Shown here one piece after another: positions 17,315 to 25,307 of a stretch of 58,872 nt of DNA (positions are counted from its first letter, which is position 1; every line of letters begins with the position of its first letter). The stretch comes from an uncultured Oscillospiraceae bacterium (lineage in GTDB: Bacteria; Bacillota; Clostridia; Oscillospirales; Ruminococcaceae): contig CAJTTH010000017.1 in assembly GCA_910579125.1 (NCBI GenBank), positions 1-58,872 of the forward strand. Reading direction: 5' to 3'. The position numbers were made by a program, and so were the translations under genes. Under the pieces are notes generated by a model. The model did not search any database and had not been told where the DNA came from. It was given only the letters and a program-made list of their open reading frames with translations.

Positions 17315-17614
17315 TTATGTCAACTGTTTTTTGATTGAGCCGTACAGCCCCTCGTCGTTCACGAGCAGAACTCCGGCTCTTTTGCCGACCGCGTCCTTTA
17401 CCTCGTCCATAACGAACGCGGCTTTTACGACCTCTTTGCCCTCCGCATCGGCGTGAAAGCGGACTTCCTTTTCCGTCTTCGCGGAAACATCGGCGGCTAA
17501 AACAACTCCGCCGAAGCCCTTGGCTTTCAGTTCACCGACAACGGCATCGAACCCGATAACGAGTTTTCCCGCACGTCTGCAAAGGCAAATTGTGGATAAC
17601 GCGTTATTATTGAT
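17315..17614 (-). CDS. ylxQ: YlxQ (L7Ae/L30e-type RNA-binding protein), non-canonical ATC start
   Basis: 99 residues matching the YlxQ/L7Ae family in the expected slot between ylxR and infB: ALSTICLCRRAGKLVIGFDA, VSAKTEKEVRFHAD, FVMDEVKDAVGKRAGVL, ending SIKKQLT. No ATG, GTG or TTG exists in frame upstream of the conserved core. A TGA lies only nine bases before codon ATC at 17612-17614. That ATC is followed by AAT AAT AAC GCG TTA TCC, the usual (M)NNALS-like start, and is preceded ten bases upstream by AAAGGAG. ATC initiation is therefore inferred; ATT (codon 8) is the other option. It overlaps the end of ylxR by 8 bp, so re-initiation or coupling could help. Confidence 0.75.
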   Translation of the reverse strand: MNNNALSTICLCRRAGKLVIGFDAVVGELKAKGFGGVVLAADVSAKTEKEVRFHADAEGKEVVKAAFVMDEVKDAVGKRAGVLLVNDEGLYGSIKKQLT

Positions 17615-17885
17615 CTTCGGTCAGCTCCTTTGCAATAATATCGTATATTTCAGCGGAGATTTGGCACTTGAACGAACGCTCGAGCTTTCTGCCTTTTTTC
17701 GCAAGCTCCAGACACTTCGTGTCTTTGCAGATGTACGCACCTCTCCCCGATTTTTTTCCTGTCGGGTCAACGGAGACGTTTCCGTCCTTGTCGCGAACCA
17801 CACGGACCGCACCCTTTTTTCCGATCATTTCACCGCACCCCACGCATTTGCGCAGCGGAACACGCTTTTCGGGCTTATTCTGCAT
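17607..17885 (-). CDS. ylxR: YlxR RNA-binding protein
   Basis: 92 residues of the YlxR/DUF448 family: PLRKCVGCGEMIGKKGAVR, DPTGKKSGRGAYICKDTKC, ending IIAKELTEDQ. This small RNA-binding protein follows nusA in most Firmicutes. It starts 9 bp after the nusA stop; its stop overlaps the inferred ylxQ start. Confidence 0.95.
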   Translation of the reverse strand: MQNKPEKRVPLRKCVGCGEMIGKKGAVRVVRDKDGNVSVDPTGKKSGRGAYICKDTKCLELAKKGRKLERSFKCQISAEIYDIIAKELTEDQ

Positions 17886-17894
17886 GGCGGCTCC

Positions 17895-19130
17895 TTACTC
17901 CGCAGCCGCGCTTTCCGACGCGGTCTCTTCTGCGGGCTGAGCTGTTTCGGTTTCGGCAGTCTCCTCGGTTTCCTCCGGCTCGGGACGCACCTCAAGCGGC
18001 ACCACGACAAAATCCTCAGGAGTTACCGTACTCTCCGACTTGATGTCGATCTTATAGCCCGTGAGCTTAGCCGCGAGCCATGCGTTCTGCCCCTTGTTGC
18101 CGATCGCCAGCGAAAGCTGATTGTCGGGAACTACCACCTTGCAGGAACGCTTGTCAGGATTGGGATTTGTAACGACGACCTTAAGCACATCCGCAGGCTT
18201 CAGCGCCTGCTGAATGAACTCCTCGGGAACGTCGCTGTACAGCACAACGTCCACCTTTTCGCCCTTAATCTCCTTAGTGACCGCGTTGATACGGCTCTTC
18301 TGCGGGCCTATGCACGCGCCCACCGCGTCAACGTTCGGATCGTTGCTGATGACCGCGATCTTGCTGCGGCTTCCGGGCGCGCGGCTGACCGCCTTTATCT
18401 CGACCGTGCCGTCGTATATTTCTGGGCATTCCAGCTCAAACAAGCGCTTTATCAGCCACTTGTCGATACGTGAGACCTTGAGGTACTGGTTTTTGTCGCC
18501 CTCCTTGTACTCCTTGGAAACTCCCGAAATGTAAACCTTTATCACCTGACCGACCTCTAGCGTCTCCCCGGGTATCTGCTCGCTTCTAGGGAGCATAACC
18601 TCGTTGCGGTTGATCTCGACGGTCGCGTGACCCGTTTTCGGCTCTATTCTCGTAACCGTCGCGGAAACCGCCTCGTTCTCGTACTGACCCCATATCTCGC
18701 TGAGGTGCTGACGTTCTGCGTTGGAGAAGCCCTGTTTAATAAGATCCTTTGCGTTCTTGGCGGCAATGCGCTTGAACGTTTTGGTATCTATCGGGCAGCG
18801 CACTCTGTCGCCGACCTGAAGTGACGGGTCTATCTTCCTCGCTTCCTCGAGAACTATCTCCTTTTCAGGCTCGTAAAGCGTATCCACGACCTCGATGACC
18901 TCTTTCATTATCGAAACGTCGAACCTGCGGTTTACAATGTCGATATCGACCTGTACGAAATCCTCTTCCTCATCGTCAAAATGAAGATTGGACTTGAGAC
19001 TTTTCTCTATCGCATATTTTATTTTCTCCGCCAGTATCTCGCCGTCTATCCCCTTTTCCTCGGCAAGCAGGGCGAGATTTTCGTAGAAATCGCCGTAATC
19101 TTCCCCTTTTGTTGTCTTTCTTTTAGCCAT
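17895..19130 (-). CDS. nusA: Transcription termination/antitermination factor NusA
   Basis: 411 residues. The N-terminal RNA-polymerase-binding domain is followed by S1 (VSATVTRIEPKTGHATVEIN), KH1 and KH2 (VDAVGACIGPQKSRINAV; SLAIGNKGQNAWLAAKLTG). The last ~40 residues are an acidic, Glu/Thr/Ala-rich tail. The length agrees with Firmicutes NusA, which lack the C-terminal acidic repeats of E. coli. The start is 4 bp after rimP ends. Confidence 0.95.
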   Translation of the reverse strand: MAKRKTTKGEDYGDFYENLALLAEEKGIDGEILAEKIKYAIEKSLKSNLHFDDEEEDFVQVDIDIVNRRFDVSIMKEVIEVVDTLYEPEKEIVLEEARKIDPSLQVGDRVRCPIDTKTFKRIAAKNAKDLIKQGFSNAERQHLSEIWGQYENEAVSATVTRIEPKTGHATVEINRNEVMLPRSEQIPGETLEVGQVIKVYISGVSKEYKEGDKNQYLKVSRIDKWLIKRLFELECPEIYDGTVEIKAVSRAPGSRSKIAVISNDPNVDAVGACIGPQKSRINAVTKEIKGEKVDVVLYSDVPEEFIQQALKPADVLKVVVTNPNPDKRSCKVVVPDNQLSLAIGNKGQNAWLAAKLTGYKIDIKSESTVTPEDFVVVPLEVRPEPEETEETAETETAQPAEETASESAAAE

Positions 19131-19134
19131 TTTC

Positions 19135-19638
19135 CTATCCCTCCATCAGTTTATCAAAGTCGTCAAAATCGTCGAAATTTATTGCAGAAACCTCGGAAAC
19201 GGGAATTTCCGCCGTTCCGAAATCTCCTTTAATCGTTAATTTTTCGCCGTCAAAGCCATCGATAACGCAGCGCACGTTTTTTGCACCCAAGCCCTCAACT
19301 TGCTTGTAGGTTTTCAGCTTCACGCGCTTCCCCACCGACAACGGGAGCTGCTCAATGCGCCGCACAGTGCGTTCCAGTCCCGCCGAGCCTATCTCAAGGT
19401 AATCTATCCTGTCGATGAAATCCTGCTTGTCGATCTCGGCGTTTATCAGCCCGTCGATTGAGGTGCAGTCGTCTATCGAAATTCCCTCCGGCTTGTCGAT
19501 AAGTATCCGCAGATACCAGCACGCGCCCTCCTTGATGAAAACCACGTCCCACAGCGAATATCCGTGCTCCTCGACTATAGGTCGGACTACCCTCTCGGCA
19601 GCCGCCTCCACCGCGCCAAAGCCTTTAGCCAGCGCCAT
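19135..19638 (-). CDS. rimP: Ribosome maturation factor RimP
   Basis: 167 residues. First gene of the operon, needed for 30S maturation. It carries PIVEEHGYSLWDVVFIKEG, YLRILIDKPEGISIDDCTSI, YLEIGSAGLERTVRR and a C-terminal SH3-like domain. The start at 19638 has AGGTGG as SD. The promoter and a leader hairpin lie directly upstream. Confidence 0.95.
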   Translation of the reverse strand: MALAKGFGAVEAAAERVVRPIVEEHGYSLWDVVFIKEGACWYLRILIDKPEGISIDDCTSIDGLINAEIDKQDFIDRIDYLEIGSAGLERTVRRIEQLPLSVGKRVKLKTYKQVEGLGAKNVRCVIDGFDGEKLTIKGDFGTAEIPVSEVSAINFDDFDDFDKLMEG

Positions 19639-19669
19639 TTTTCCACCTCATTCCATACTATTAAACCTA

Positions 19670-19696
19670 AAGACCGGAGAATTATCTCCGGTCTTT
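19670..19696 (-). promoter_or_regulatory. Leader hairpin of the rimP-nusA-infB operon
   Basis: AAAGACCGGAGA / TCTCCGGTCTTT, a perfect 12-bp stem with a 3-4 nt loop. It lies between the -10 box (19714) and the rimP SD, so it is in the 5' leader. The exit side is AGGTTTAATA, without a real U-tract. It may act as a weak terminator for upstream transcription, or as a NusA-responsive or mRNA-stabilising element. Confidence 0.7.
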
Positions 19697-19713
19697 GTCA
19701 ACTATCATAGTAT

Positions 19714-19742
19714 ATTATACCACAGCAGCCGACAAAAATCAA
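19714..19742 (-). promoter_or_regulatory. Promoter of the rimP operon
   Basis: On the minus strand TTGATT (19737-19742), a 17-bp spacer and TATAAT (19714-19719). It overlaps the last codon of the CPCC gene. Transcription should start near 19707, about 70 nt before rimP. Confidence 0.8.
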
Positions 19743-20065
19743 GGGGTTTTTAAAAATTTTTCCTTATCAGTGGGCAATTCGTCCCCGTGCGGAGGGCGAA
19801 CATGCTTTTTCATACTCTCCTCACACGCTCCGAATTTCCGATAATTCTCCCGCCCCTTGCGAAGCGTAAGCCCGTTATTAGCTCCCGACGGCACGTCAAG
19901 CAGCTCCTCGTCCGAAACCTCGTTATCAACGCGAACGCCCTTGATCTTGCCGCCGTTAATAACAAGATACGCGTCGTCCTCCCAGAAGCACACCGGACAT
20001 ATATCATAAGCGCAGCGCTCGTCCAAGGTCAGACAGCCGCAGCACGGACAGGCAATTTTTCCCAT
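19739..20065 (-). CDS. CPCC-type cysteine-rich protein
   Basis: 108 residues with a zinc-ribbon-like N-terminus: CPCCGCLTLDERCAYDICPVC, reading as two CxxC pairs, and FWEDD. This is the CPCC family of unknown function. The rest is polar and soluble. It lies 80 bp downstream of rplA, behind that operon's terminator, and ends within the rimP promoter. Metal binding is inferred. Confidence 0.8.
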   Translation of the reverse strand: MGKIACPCCGCLTLDERCAYDICPVCFWEDDAYLVINGGKIKGVRVDNEVSDEELLDVPSGANNGLTLRKGRENYRKFGACEESMKKHVRPPHGDELPTDKEKFLKTP

Positions 20066-20093
20066 ACGTTCCTCTCAAATCCAAAATCATACG

Positions 20094-20119
20094 AAAACCG
20101 CTCGAATTTCTCCGAGCGG
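20094..20119 (-). terminator. Terminator after rplA
   Basis: CCGCTCG / CGAGCGG stem with loop AATTTCT (20098-20119). On the minus strand it is followed by TTTTCGTATGATTTT. It ends the rpmG-secE-nusG-rplK-rplA unit before any rplJ/rplL. Confidence 0.75.
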
Positions 20120-20145
20120 CATAAAATATCGGTTAGCAAAGCAAA

Positions 20146-20838
20146 TTAAACACCGAATCTCAGCGTGTTTACCTTAACGCCGGGACCCATAGTGGAAGAA
20201 ACGGTGCAGCTCTTTATATACTGACCCTTTGCAGCTGCGGGCTTAGCCTTAGCTACCGCTTCCATAAGCGCGTTGAAGTTCTCCTCGAGCTTGGCAGTGC
20301 CGAAAGAAGCCTTGCCGATAGGGCAGTGGATAATGTTCGACTTGTCGAGACGGTACTCGATCTTACCGGCTTTTGCTTCCTGAACAGCCTTGCCCACGTC
20401 AGGAGTTACAGTACCCGCCTTGGGATTAGGCATTAAACCTCTCGGACCGAGAACCTTACCGAGACGTCCGACAACGCCCATCATATCGGGAGTAGCGATA
20501 ACTACCTCGAAGTCCATCCAGCCACCCTGAATTTTAGCGACGGTCTCATTATCCGCGATATAATCAGCTCCGGCAGCTTGTGCGTCAGCCTCTTTCTCGG
20601 GCTTGCAGAAAACGAGCGTTCTTACGGTCTTGCCCGTGCCGTTGGGCAGAACTACCGCACCGCGAACCTGCTGGTCTGCGTGACGCGAGTCAACGCCCAA
20701 ACGAATGTGCAGCTCAACGGTCTCGTCGAACTTAGCCTTAGCGGTCTTGCAAACGAGATCCAACGCCTCGCCGGATTCGTATACCTTTGTGGAATCTACG
20801 AGCTTTGCGCTCTCAACATACTTCTTTCCGTGTTTCAT
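20146..20838 (-). CDS. rplA: 50S ribosomal protein L1
   Basis: 230 residues, full length. It carries the L1 signatures LGPRGLMPNPKAGTVT and LDKSNIIHCPIGKASF. It binds the 23S L1 stalk, and in many bacteria its own mRNA. It follows rplK by 48 bp. The usual rplJ-rplL pair is not downstream. Confidence 0.97.
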   Translation of the reverse strand: MKHGKKYVESAKLVDSTKVYESGEALDLVCKTAKAKFDETVELHIRLGVDSRHADQQVRGAVVLPNGTGKTVRTLVFCKPEKEADAQAAGADYIADNETVAKIQGGWMDFEVVIATPDMMGVVGRLGKVLGPRGLMPNPKAGTVTPDVGKAVQEAKAGKIEYRLDKSNIIHCPIGKASFGTAKLEENFNALMEAVAKAKPAAAKGQYIKSCTVSSTMGPGVKVNTLRFGV

Positions 20839-20886
20839 TTAATATCCTCCTTGTGGTCAAGCGGAAATAATCCTCCCACTGTATTA

Positions 20887-21312
20887 TCAATCAACAACTT
20901 CTACGCCCATCGAACGGCAGGTACCCGCGATCATTGAGATAGCGGTGTCAATGTTAGCCGCGTTCAGGTCGGGCATCTTGGTCTCGGCGATCTCCTGAAG
21001 CTGCGCTTTGGTGATCTTCGCTACCTTGGTCTTGTTCGGAACGCCCGAGCCGCTCTCGATCTTGCAAGCCTTCTTTATCAGCACGCTTGCGGGCGGCGTC
21101 TTTGTAATGAACGTAAAACTTCTGTCTGCGTAAACCGTGATAACAACGGGGATAATAAGACCCGCCTTATCCTTGGTGCGCTCGTTGAATTCCTTTGTAA
21201 AGGACATAATATTAACGCCGTGCTGACCCAACGCGGGTCCTACGGGCGGCGCCGGCGTAGCTTTGCCGGCAGGTATCTGCAATTTGATAAATCCTACAAC
21301 TTTCTGTGCCAT
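20887..21312 (-). CDS. rplK: 50S ribosomal protein L11
   Basis: 141 residues: MAQKVVGFIKLQIPAGKATP, PPVGPALGQHGVNIM, and the C-terminal RNA-binding domain ending ISMIAGTCRSMGVEV. It forms the GTPase-associated stalk base. It starts 42 bp after nusG. Confidence 0.97.
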   Translation of the reverse strand: MAQKVVGFIKLQIPAGKATPAPPVGPALGQHGVNIMSFTKEFNERTKDKAGLIIPVVITVYADRSFTFITKTPPASVLIKKACKIESGSGVPNKTKVAKITKAQLQEIAETKMPDLNAANIDTAISMIAGTCRSMGVEVVD

Positions 21313-21354
21313 GACAAAAAACCTCCATAAATAACTTTTGAACGATAATCAACG

Positions 21355-21882
21355 TCAAATCTTCTTCACCGACGACATATCGAGCGTTGTCGGTGTTATC
21401 TCTCCGAACATATTGTTCATCGCGACAACCAACGTCTTCTTTTCTTCGTCTATCGCAGTGATCTCGCCCTCGAAGCCCTCGAGCACGCCCTGCTTGATAG
21501 CGACCCTGTCGCCTATCTCGAAAGCGGCCGCGGCTTCTGTTCTGCCTTGCTCTAAAGCCCTCACTTCGTTTTCGCTCAGCGGGGTAGGCTTGCCCTCGGG
21601 ACCTACAAATCCCGTAACGCCTCTGGTATTGCGGCAAATGTACCACGACTCGTTGGTTTCGACCATCTTCACAAACACATAGCTCGGGTAGATCTTCTCC
21701 TCGACCTCCTTGGTCTCGCCGTTTTCCTTTTCGACGATCTTGGTCACGGTCGGGATTGTCACGTCCTCGATAAGGTGCTGCAGATTTCTGTTTTCAACGA
21801 GCTTGGTAATGTCCGCTGCAACCTTATTCTCATAACCCGAATAAGTGTGCAGAATATACCATTTTGCTTCTGAGTCAGCCAT
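21355..21882 (-). CDS. nusG: Transcription elongation/termination factor NusG
   Basis: 175 residues: NGN domain (WYILHTYSGYENKVAADI, PSYVFVKMVETNESWYICRN, GVTGFVGPEGKPTPLSE) and a KOW domain (DRVAIKQGVLEGFEGEITAI). It joins RNA polymerase to Rho or ribosome functions. It lies 15 bp after secE in the classical order. Confidence 0.97.
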   Translation of the reverse strand: MADSEAKWYILHTYSGYENKVAADITKLVENRNLQHLIEDVTIPTVTKIVEKENGETKEVEEKIYPSYVFVKMVETNESWYICRNTRGVTGFVGPEGKPTPLSENEVRALEQGRTEAAAAFEIGDRVAIKQGVLEGFEGEITAIDEEKKTLVVAMNNMFGEITPTTLDMSSVKKI

Positions 21883-21897
21883 ATTTCACCCTCCAAA

Positions 21898-22188
21898 TCA
21901 GTGGAACAGCAGTCCGTTGAGCAATCCGAAAAGCGAATCCATTCCGAAAATGAACAGCGCCGCCACTGCGCACATTACAAGCACGACAACGGTGTTATGC
22001 GTGGTCTCTTTCGGGGTAGGCCAGACGACCTTCTTGAACTCGGCTTTTGCGTCCTTGAAATACTTCACAATACCCTTTTTCTTCTTAGCGGGCTTCTTCT
22101 TGTCGTCCTTGGATTTCGACTTTTTATCCGAAGACTTGTCCGAAACCTTATCGGGAGAGTTCTTTTCAAGCTCTGAATCTTTAGCCAT
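21898..22188 (-). CDS. secE: Preprotein translocase subunit SecE
   Basis: 96 residues: a Lys/Ser/Asp-rich N-terminal extension (about 40 residues), then the conserved amphipathic helix YFKDAKAEFKKVVWPTPKET and one membrane helix (VVVLVMCAVAALFIFGMDSL). It stabilises SecY. It lies between rpmG and nusG. Confidence 0.93.
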   Translation of the reverse strand: MAKDSELEKNSPDKVSDKSSDKKSKSKDDKKKPAKKKKGIVKYFKDAKAEFKKVVWPTPKETTHNTVVVLVMCAVAALFIFGMDSLFGLLNGLLFH

Positions 22189-22203
22189 CTTGAATCCTCC
22201 CCG

Positions 22204-22353
22204 TTACTTGGTTTCTTTGTGAAGCGTGTGCTTTTTGCAGAATCTGCAGTACTTGTTCATTTCAATTCTGTCGGGATCGTTCTTCTTGTTCTTCATGGTG
22301 TTGTAGTTGCGCTGCTTACACTCTGAACACGCCAACGTAATTTTTACTCTCAC
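22204..22353 (-). CDS. rpmG: 50S ribosomal protein L33
   Basis: 49 residues from a GTG at 22353, preceded by AGGAGG seven bases upstream: MRVKITLACSECKQRNYNTM, KKNDPDRIEMNKYCRFC, HTLHKETK. Both CxxC pairs are present (CSEC, CRFC), so this is the zinc-binding form. It is the first gene of the unit driven by the promoter at 22484-22512. Confidence 0.95.
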   Translation of the reverse strand: MRVKITLACSECKQRNYNTMKNKKNDPDRIEMNKYCRFCKKHTLHKETK

Positions 22354-22483
22354 TTTCGGCACCTCCTATTTTCTCGCCCTTTCCGGGCATTATTGCCTCC
22401 CTCGACGCGGAATTGCGATTTAATGCGGTCCGATTTTGCCGGTTAAAAAACGCAAAAAAATAGACCCCATTCGAGGTAATATC

Positions 22484-22512
22484 ATTATACCACGTCCGTT
22501 TATTTTTGTCAA
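22484..22512 (-). promoter_or_regulatory. Promoter of rpmG-secE-nusG-rplK-rplA
   Basis: A near-perfect sigma-70/sigma-A promoter on the minus strand: TTGACA (22507-22512), 17-bp spacer, TATAAT (22484-22489). The leader is about 125 nt long and carries a T-rich stretch (CTATTTTTTTGCGTTTTTTAA on the mRNA strand). Confidence 0.9.
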
Positions 22513-22550
22513 GTGCTTTTTGTAAATTTTTTCTGATTTTTCAAGGAAGT

Positions 22551-22572
22551 CCCCCTCGCACACGCAAGGGGG
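22551..22572 (-). terminator. Terminator of the feo operon
   Basis: CCCCCT...AGGGGG stem with the GCG/CGC core, 8 bp after the last gene of the iron operon. The exit sequence (ACTTCCTTGAAAAA) is not a clean U-tract, so efficiency is uncertain. Confidence 0.6.
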
Positions 22573-22579
22573 ATAACCG

Positions 22580-22780
22580 TTATTTTGTATTACTATGACG
22601 GAGGGAACTTTTGTTATTCTGCGCGTGGCGGCAGCAGCCGCAGTGCGCGCAGTCTCCGCCGCATGAAGATTTTCCAGAACGCTTATCCTTGACGGCGTTT
22701 ATGATTATCAGCGCGACGACCGCCAGCACTCCCGCGCCGACAAGTATCGAGCCTAAGTATTGCTGTACAAATTCAACCAT
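22580..22780 (-). CDS. FeoB-associated Cys-rich membrane protein
   Basis: 66 residues. One membrane helix (SILVGAGVLAVVALIIINAV) is followed by a short Cys/His-rich tail (CGGDCAHCGCCRHAQ). This is the small protein family that follows feoB in many Clostridia, likely at the membrane with FeoB and perhaps binding iron. It lies 11 bp after feoB. Confidence 0.85.
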   Translation of the reverse strand: MVEFVQQYLGSILVGAGVLAVVALIIINAVKDKRSGKSSCGGDCAHCGCCRHAQNNKSSLRHSNTK

Positions 22781-22791
22781 AGTCCACCTCG

Positions 22792-25200
22792 TTAAACCTT
22801 GATCTTCCTATTTAGCCTGCCGCTCTCCTTGTGGGGTCTTGCGAGCATAAAGATGATGAACGCCAGAACCGCCAGCGCGAATATAAGCCCGATAACGTTC
22901 GCGCTTCCCGTAAACAGGCAGCCGAACTGATAAATCATCAGCGACACCGCATACGCGAAACCGCACTGATACCATATCGCGAACCACGTCCACTTTGCGC
23001 TGTTCATCTCGCGGCGGATTGCTCCGATAGCCGCAAAACAGGGCGCGCACAACAGATTAAACACAAGGAACGAATACCCCGCAAGTGCGGTCATAGCCGC
23101 GAAATCAAGCACTCCGAATACGCCGACTACCTCTTCCTTTGCCACCAGACCCATGATCGTAGCGACAGCGGCGGTAGGCTCGCCGAAACCGAGCGGCGCG
23201 AATATCGGGCAAATCGCCGCGCCGATCTTTCCGAGGATTGTATCCGCAAGCTCAAATTCTGTGCCGAAGCCGAATGCTCCGTCCGCCCAGCCGAACGAAC
23301 TGCCCGCCCAGATGATTATCGAGGACAAAAGAATGATCGTGCCCGCTTTCTTTATGAACGACAGACCGCGCTCCCACATCGAACGCATTACGTTGCCGAA
23401 CGTCGGCAGATGATACGCGGGAAGCTCCATTACGAACGGCGCGGGGTCGCCCGCGAACATTTTCGTCTTTTTCAGCATTATTCCCGAAACAACGATCGCC
23501 GCTATGCCGATAAAGTATGCCGAGGGCGCAACCCACCACGCTCCGCCGAACAGAGCCGCCGTGATGAGCGCGATTATAGGCAGCTTTGCGCCGCACGGGA
23601 TAAACGTCGTCGTCATGATCGTCATACGGCGGTCGCGTTCGTTCTCAATAGTACGCGACGCCATAATTCCCGGAACGCCGCAGCCCGTGCCTATCAGCAT
23701 GGGGATAAAGCTCTTTCCCGACAAACCGAAACGGCGGAATATTCTGTCCATAACAAACGCGATACGCGCCATATATCCGCAAGCCTCCAGAAAAGCCAAG
23801 AAAATGAACAACACCAGCATCTGCGGCACAAAGCCGAGAACCGCGCCCACGCCCGCGACAATACCGTCCAGAATAAGGCTCTTCAGCCACTCAACGCAAT
23901 TTATGTTATCCAATCCCGCTTCTATGAGCACGGGTATACCCGGAACCCAAACGCCATAGTTCGCGGGGTCTATCTCTTCGCCGAGAGCCTCCATAGGCTC
24001 GTCAACCAATGCCGAGATGTCGAAGCCCTGTTCTGTCAGCTCCGCGCCGTAAAAACCGTATGCCTCGTCGAAATCCCCGAAGCTGCCGTCTTCGATAGCG
24101 CCCATAACGTCCCCCGCGCCGATAATTCCCGCGTCGACCGCTCTTTGAACCGTCGCGGCAACGTCATCGTTGAAAATGTTCTCGGCAGCAAAATCATCCT
24201 GAGCAGACGCATAATCGCTCGTACCGATTCCGAACAAATGCCAGCCGTCGCCGAACAGACCGTCGTTGGTCCAGTCGGTAAGCAGCGTTCCCACAGTAGT
24301 TACCGAAACATAGTACACAATGACCATAACCAACGCGAAGATCGGCAGCGCCAGCCAGCGGTTTGTGACCACTCTGTCTATCTTATCGGAGATCGTTTCC
24401 GTGCCCTTGTTCTTTTTCTTATAGCACTCCTTGATGACTTCCGCTATGTAAATATAGCGCTCATTTGTGATGATGCTCTCCGCGTCGTCGTCCATTTCGG
24501 TCTCGCACGCCTTGATATCCTCCTCGATATGTCTCATCGTATCGGCGGGAATATCGAGCATTTCGAGAATCTTGTCGTCGCGCTCGAATATCTTTATCGC
24601 GTACCAGCGCTGCTGCTCCGCGGGCTTGTCGTGCAGAAAAGCCTCCTCGATATGCGCCAGAGCGTGCTCCACGCTGCCGCAGAAGCTGTGCTGCGGAACA
24701 AACGGCTTCGCGGACTGCGCCGCCTCGACCGCCATTTTCGCCGCCTCGAAGATGCCCGTGCCTTTCAGCGCCGAGATTTCGCAGACCTTGCAGCCGAGCC
24801 GCGCTGACAATTGCTCAAGGTTAATCTTATCCCCGTTCTTGTTGACGACGTCCATCATATTTATTGCCGCAACCATAGGTATACCCAGCTCCGCGAGCTG
24901 CGTCGTAAGGTACAGATTGCGCTCGAGGTTCGTGCCGTCGATGATATTCAGTATCGCGTCGGGACGCTCGTTTATGAGGTAATTTCTCGCGACAACCTCC
25001 TCGAGCGTGTACGGCGAGAGCGAATAAATTCCCGGCAAGTCCGTGATCGTAACCTCCTTGTCGCCTTTAAGTCTGCCCTCTTTCTTTTCAACGGTAACTC
25101 CCGGCCAGTTCCCGACGAATTGATTTGACCCCGTAAGCGCGTTAAAAAGCGTTGTCTTGCCCGCGTTGGGATTACCCGCGAGCGCTATTCTGATTTCCAT
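22792..25200 (-). CDS. feoB: Ferrous iron transporter FeoB
   Basis: 802 residues from ATG 25200 (MEIRIALAGNPNAGKTTLF); an upstream frame adds nine residues but fits the family less well. The G domain has GNPNAGKTT, DLPGIYSL and NMMD. A GDI-like helical domain follows, then the Gate-containing membrane domain (FVPQMLVLFIFLAFLEACGY, GTGCGVPGIMASRT, FIPCGAKLP). It imports Fe2+. It is longer than usual because an acidic segment of roughly 100 residues (about 300-420) sits in the first extracytoplasmic loop, between TVGTLLTDWTNDGLFG and VEWLKSLILDGIVAG. It follows two feoA genes and precedes the Cys-rich partner. Confidence 0.95.
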   Translation of the reverse strand: MEIRIALAGNPNAGKTTLFNALTGSNQFVGNWPGVTVEKKEGRLKGDKEVTITDLPGIYSLSPYTLEEVVARNYLINERPDAILNIIDGTNLERNLYLTTQLAELGIPMVAAINMMDVVNKNGDKINLEQLSARLGCKVCEISALKGTGIFEAAKMAVEAAQSAKPFVPQHSFCGSVEHALAHIEEAFLHDKPAEQQRWYAIKIFERDDKILEMLDIPADTMRHIEEDIKACETEMDDDAESIITNERYIYIAEVIKECYKKKNKGTETISDKIDRVVTNRWLALPIFALVMVIVYYVSVTTVGTLLTDWTNDGLFGDGWHLFGIGTSDYASAQDDFAAENIFNDDVAATVQRAVDAGIIGAGDVMGAIEDGSFGDFDEAYGFYGAELTEQGFDISALVDEPMEALGEEIDPANYGVWVPGIPVLIEAGLDNINCVEWLKSLILDGIVAGVGAVLGFVPQMLVLFIFLAFLEACGYMARIAFVMDRIFRRFGLSGKSFIPMLIGTGCGVPGIMASRTIENERDRRMTIMTTTFIPCGAKLPIIALITAALFGGAWWVAPSAYFIGIAAIVVSGIMLKKTKMFAGDPAPFVMELPAYHLPTFGNVMRSMWERGLSFIKKAGTIILLSSIIIWAGSSFGWADGAFGFGTEFELADTILGKIGAAICPIFAPLGFGEPTAAVATIMGLVAKEEVVGVFGVLDFAAMTALAGYSFLVFNLLCAPCFAAIGAIRREMNSAKWTWFAIWYQCGFAYAVSLMIYQFGCLFTGSANVIGLIFALAVLAFIIFMLARPHKESGRLNRKIKV

Positions 25201-25307
25201 GTCATTGCCCCTCTCTGTGATATTCATTATTTATGTACGGCTTCTGTTAGCTTGGGCTAACTCGATTAGCCGCCTCTAACGCCCGTGTTTTATTTTTGGC
25301 GGAAATC

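Noticed and set aside
17621..17812. Alternative small frame opposite or inside ylxR
   Set aside because: Out-of-frame reading of ylxR; the ylxR frame has clear family motifs.
22831..24807. 658-codon rightward frame opposite feoB
   Set aside because: Antisense shadow of feoB, with an Arg/His-rich composition and no family resemblance.
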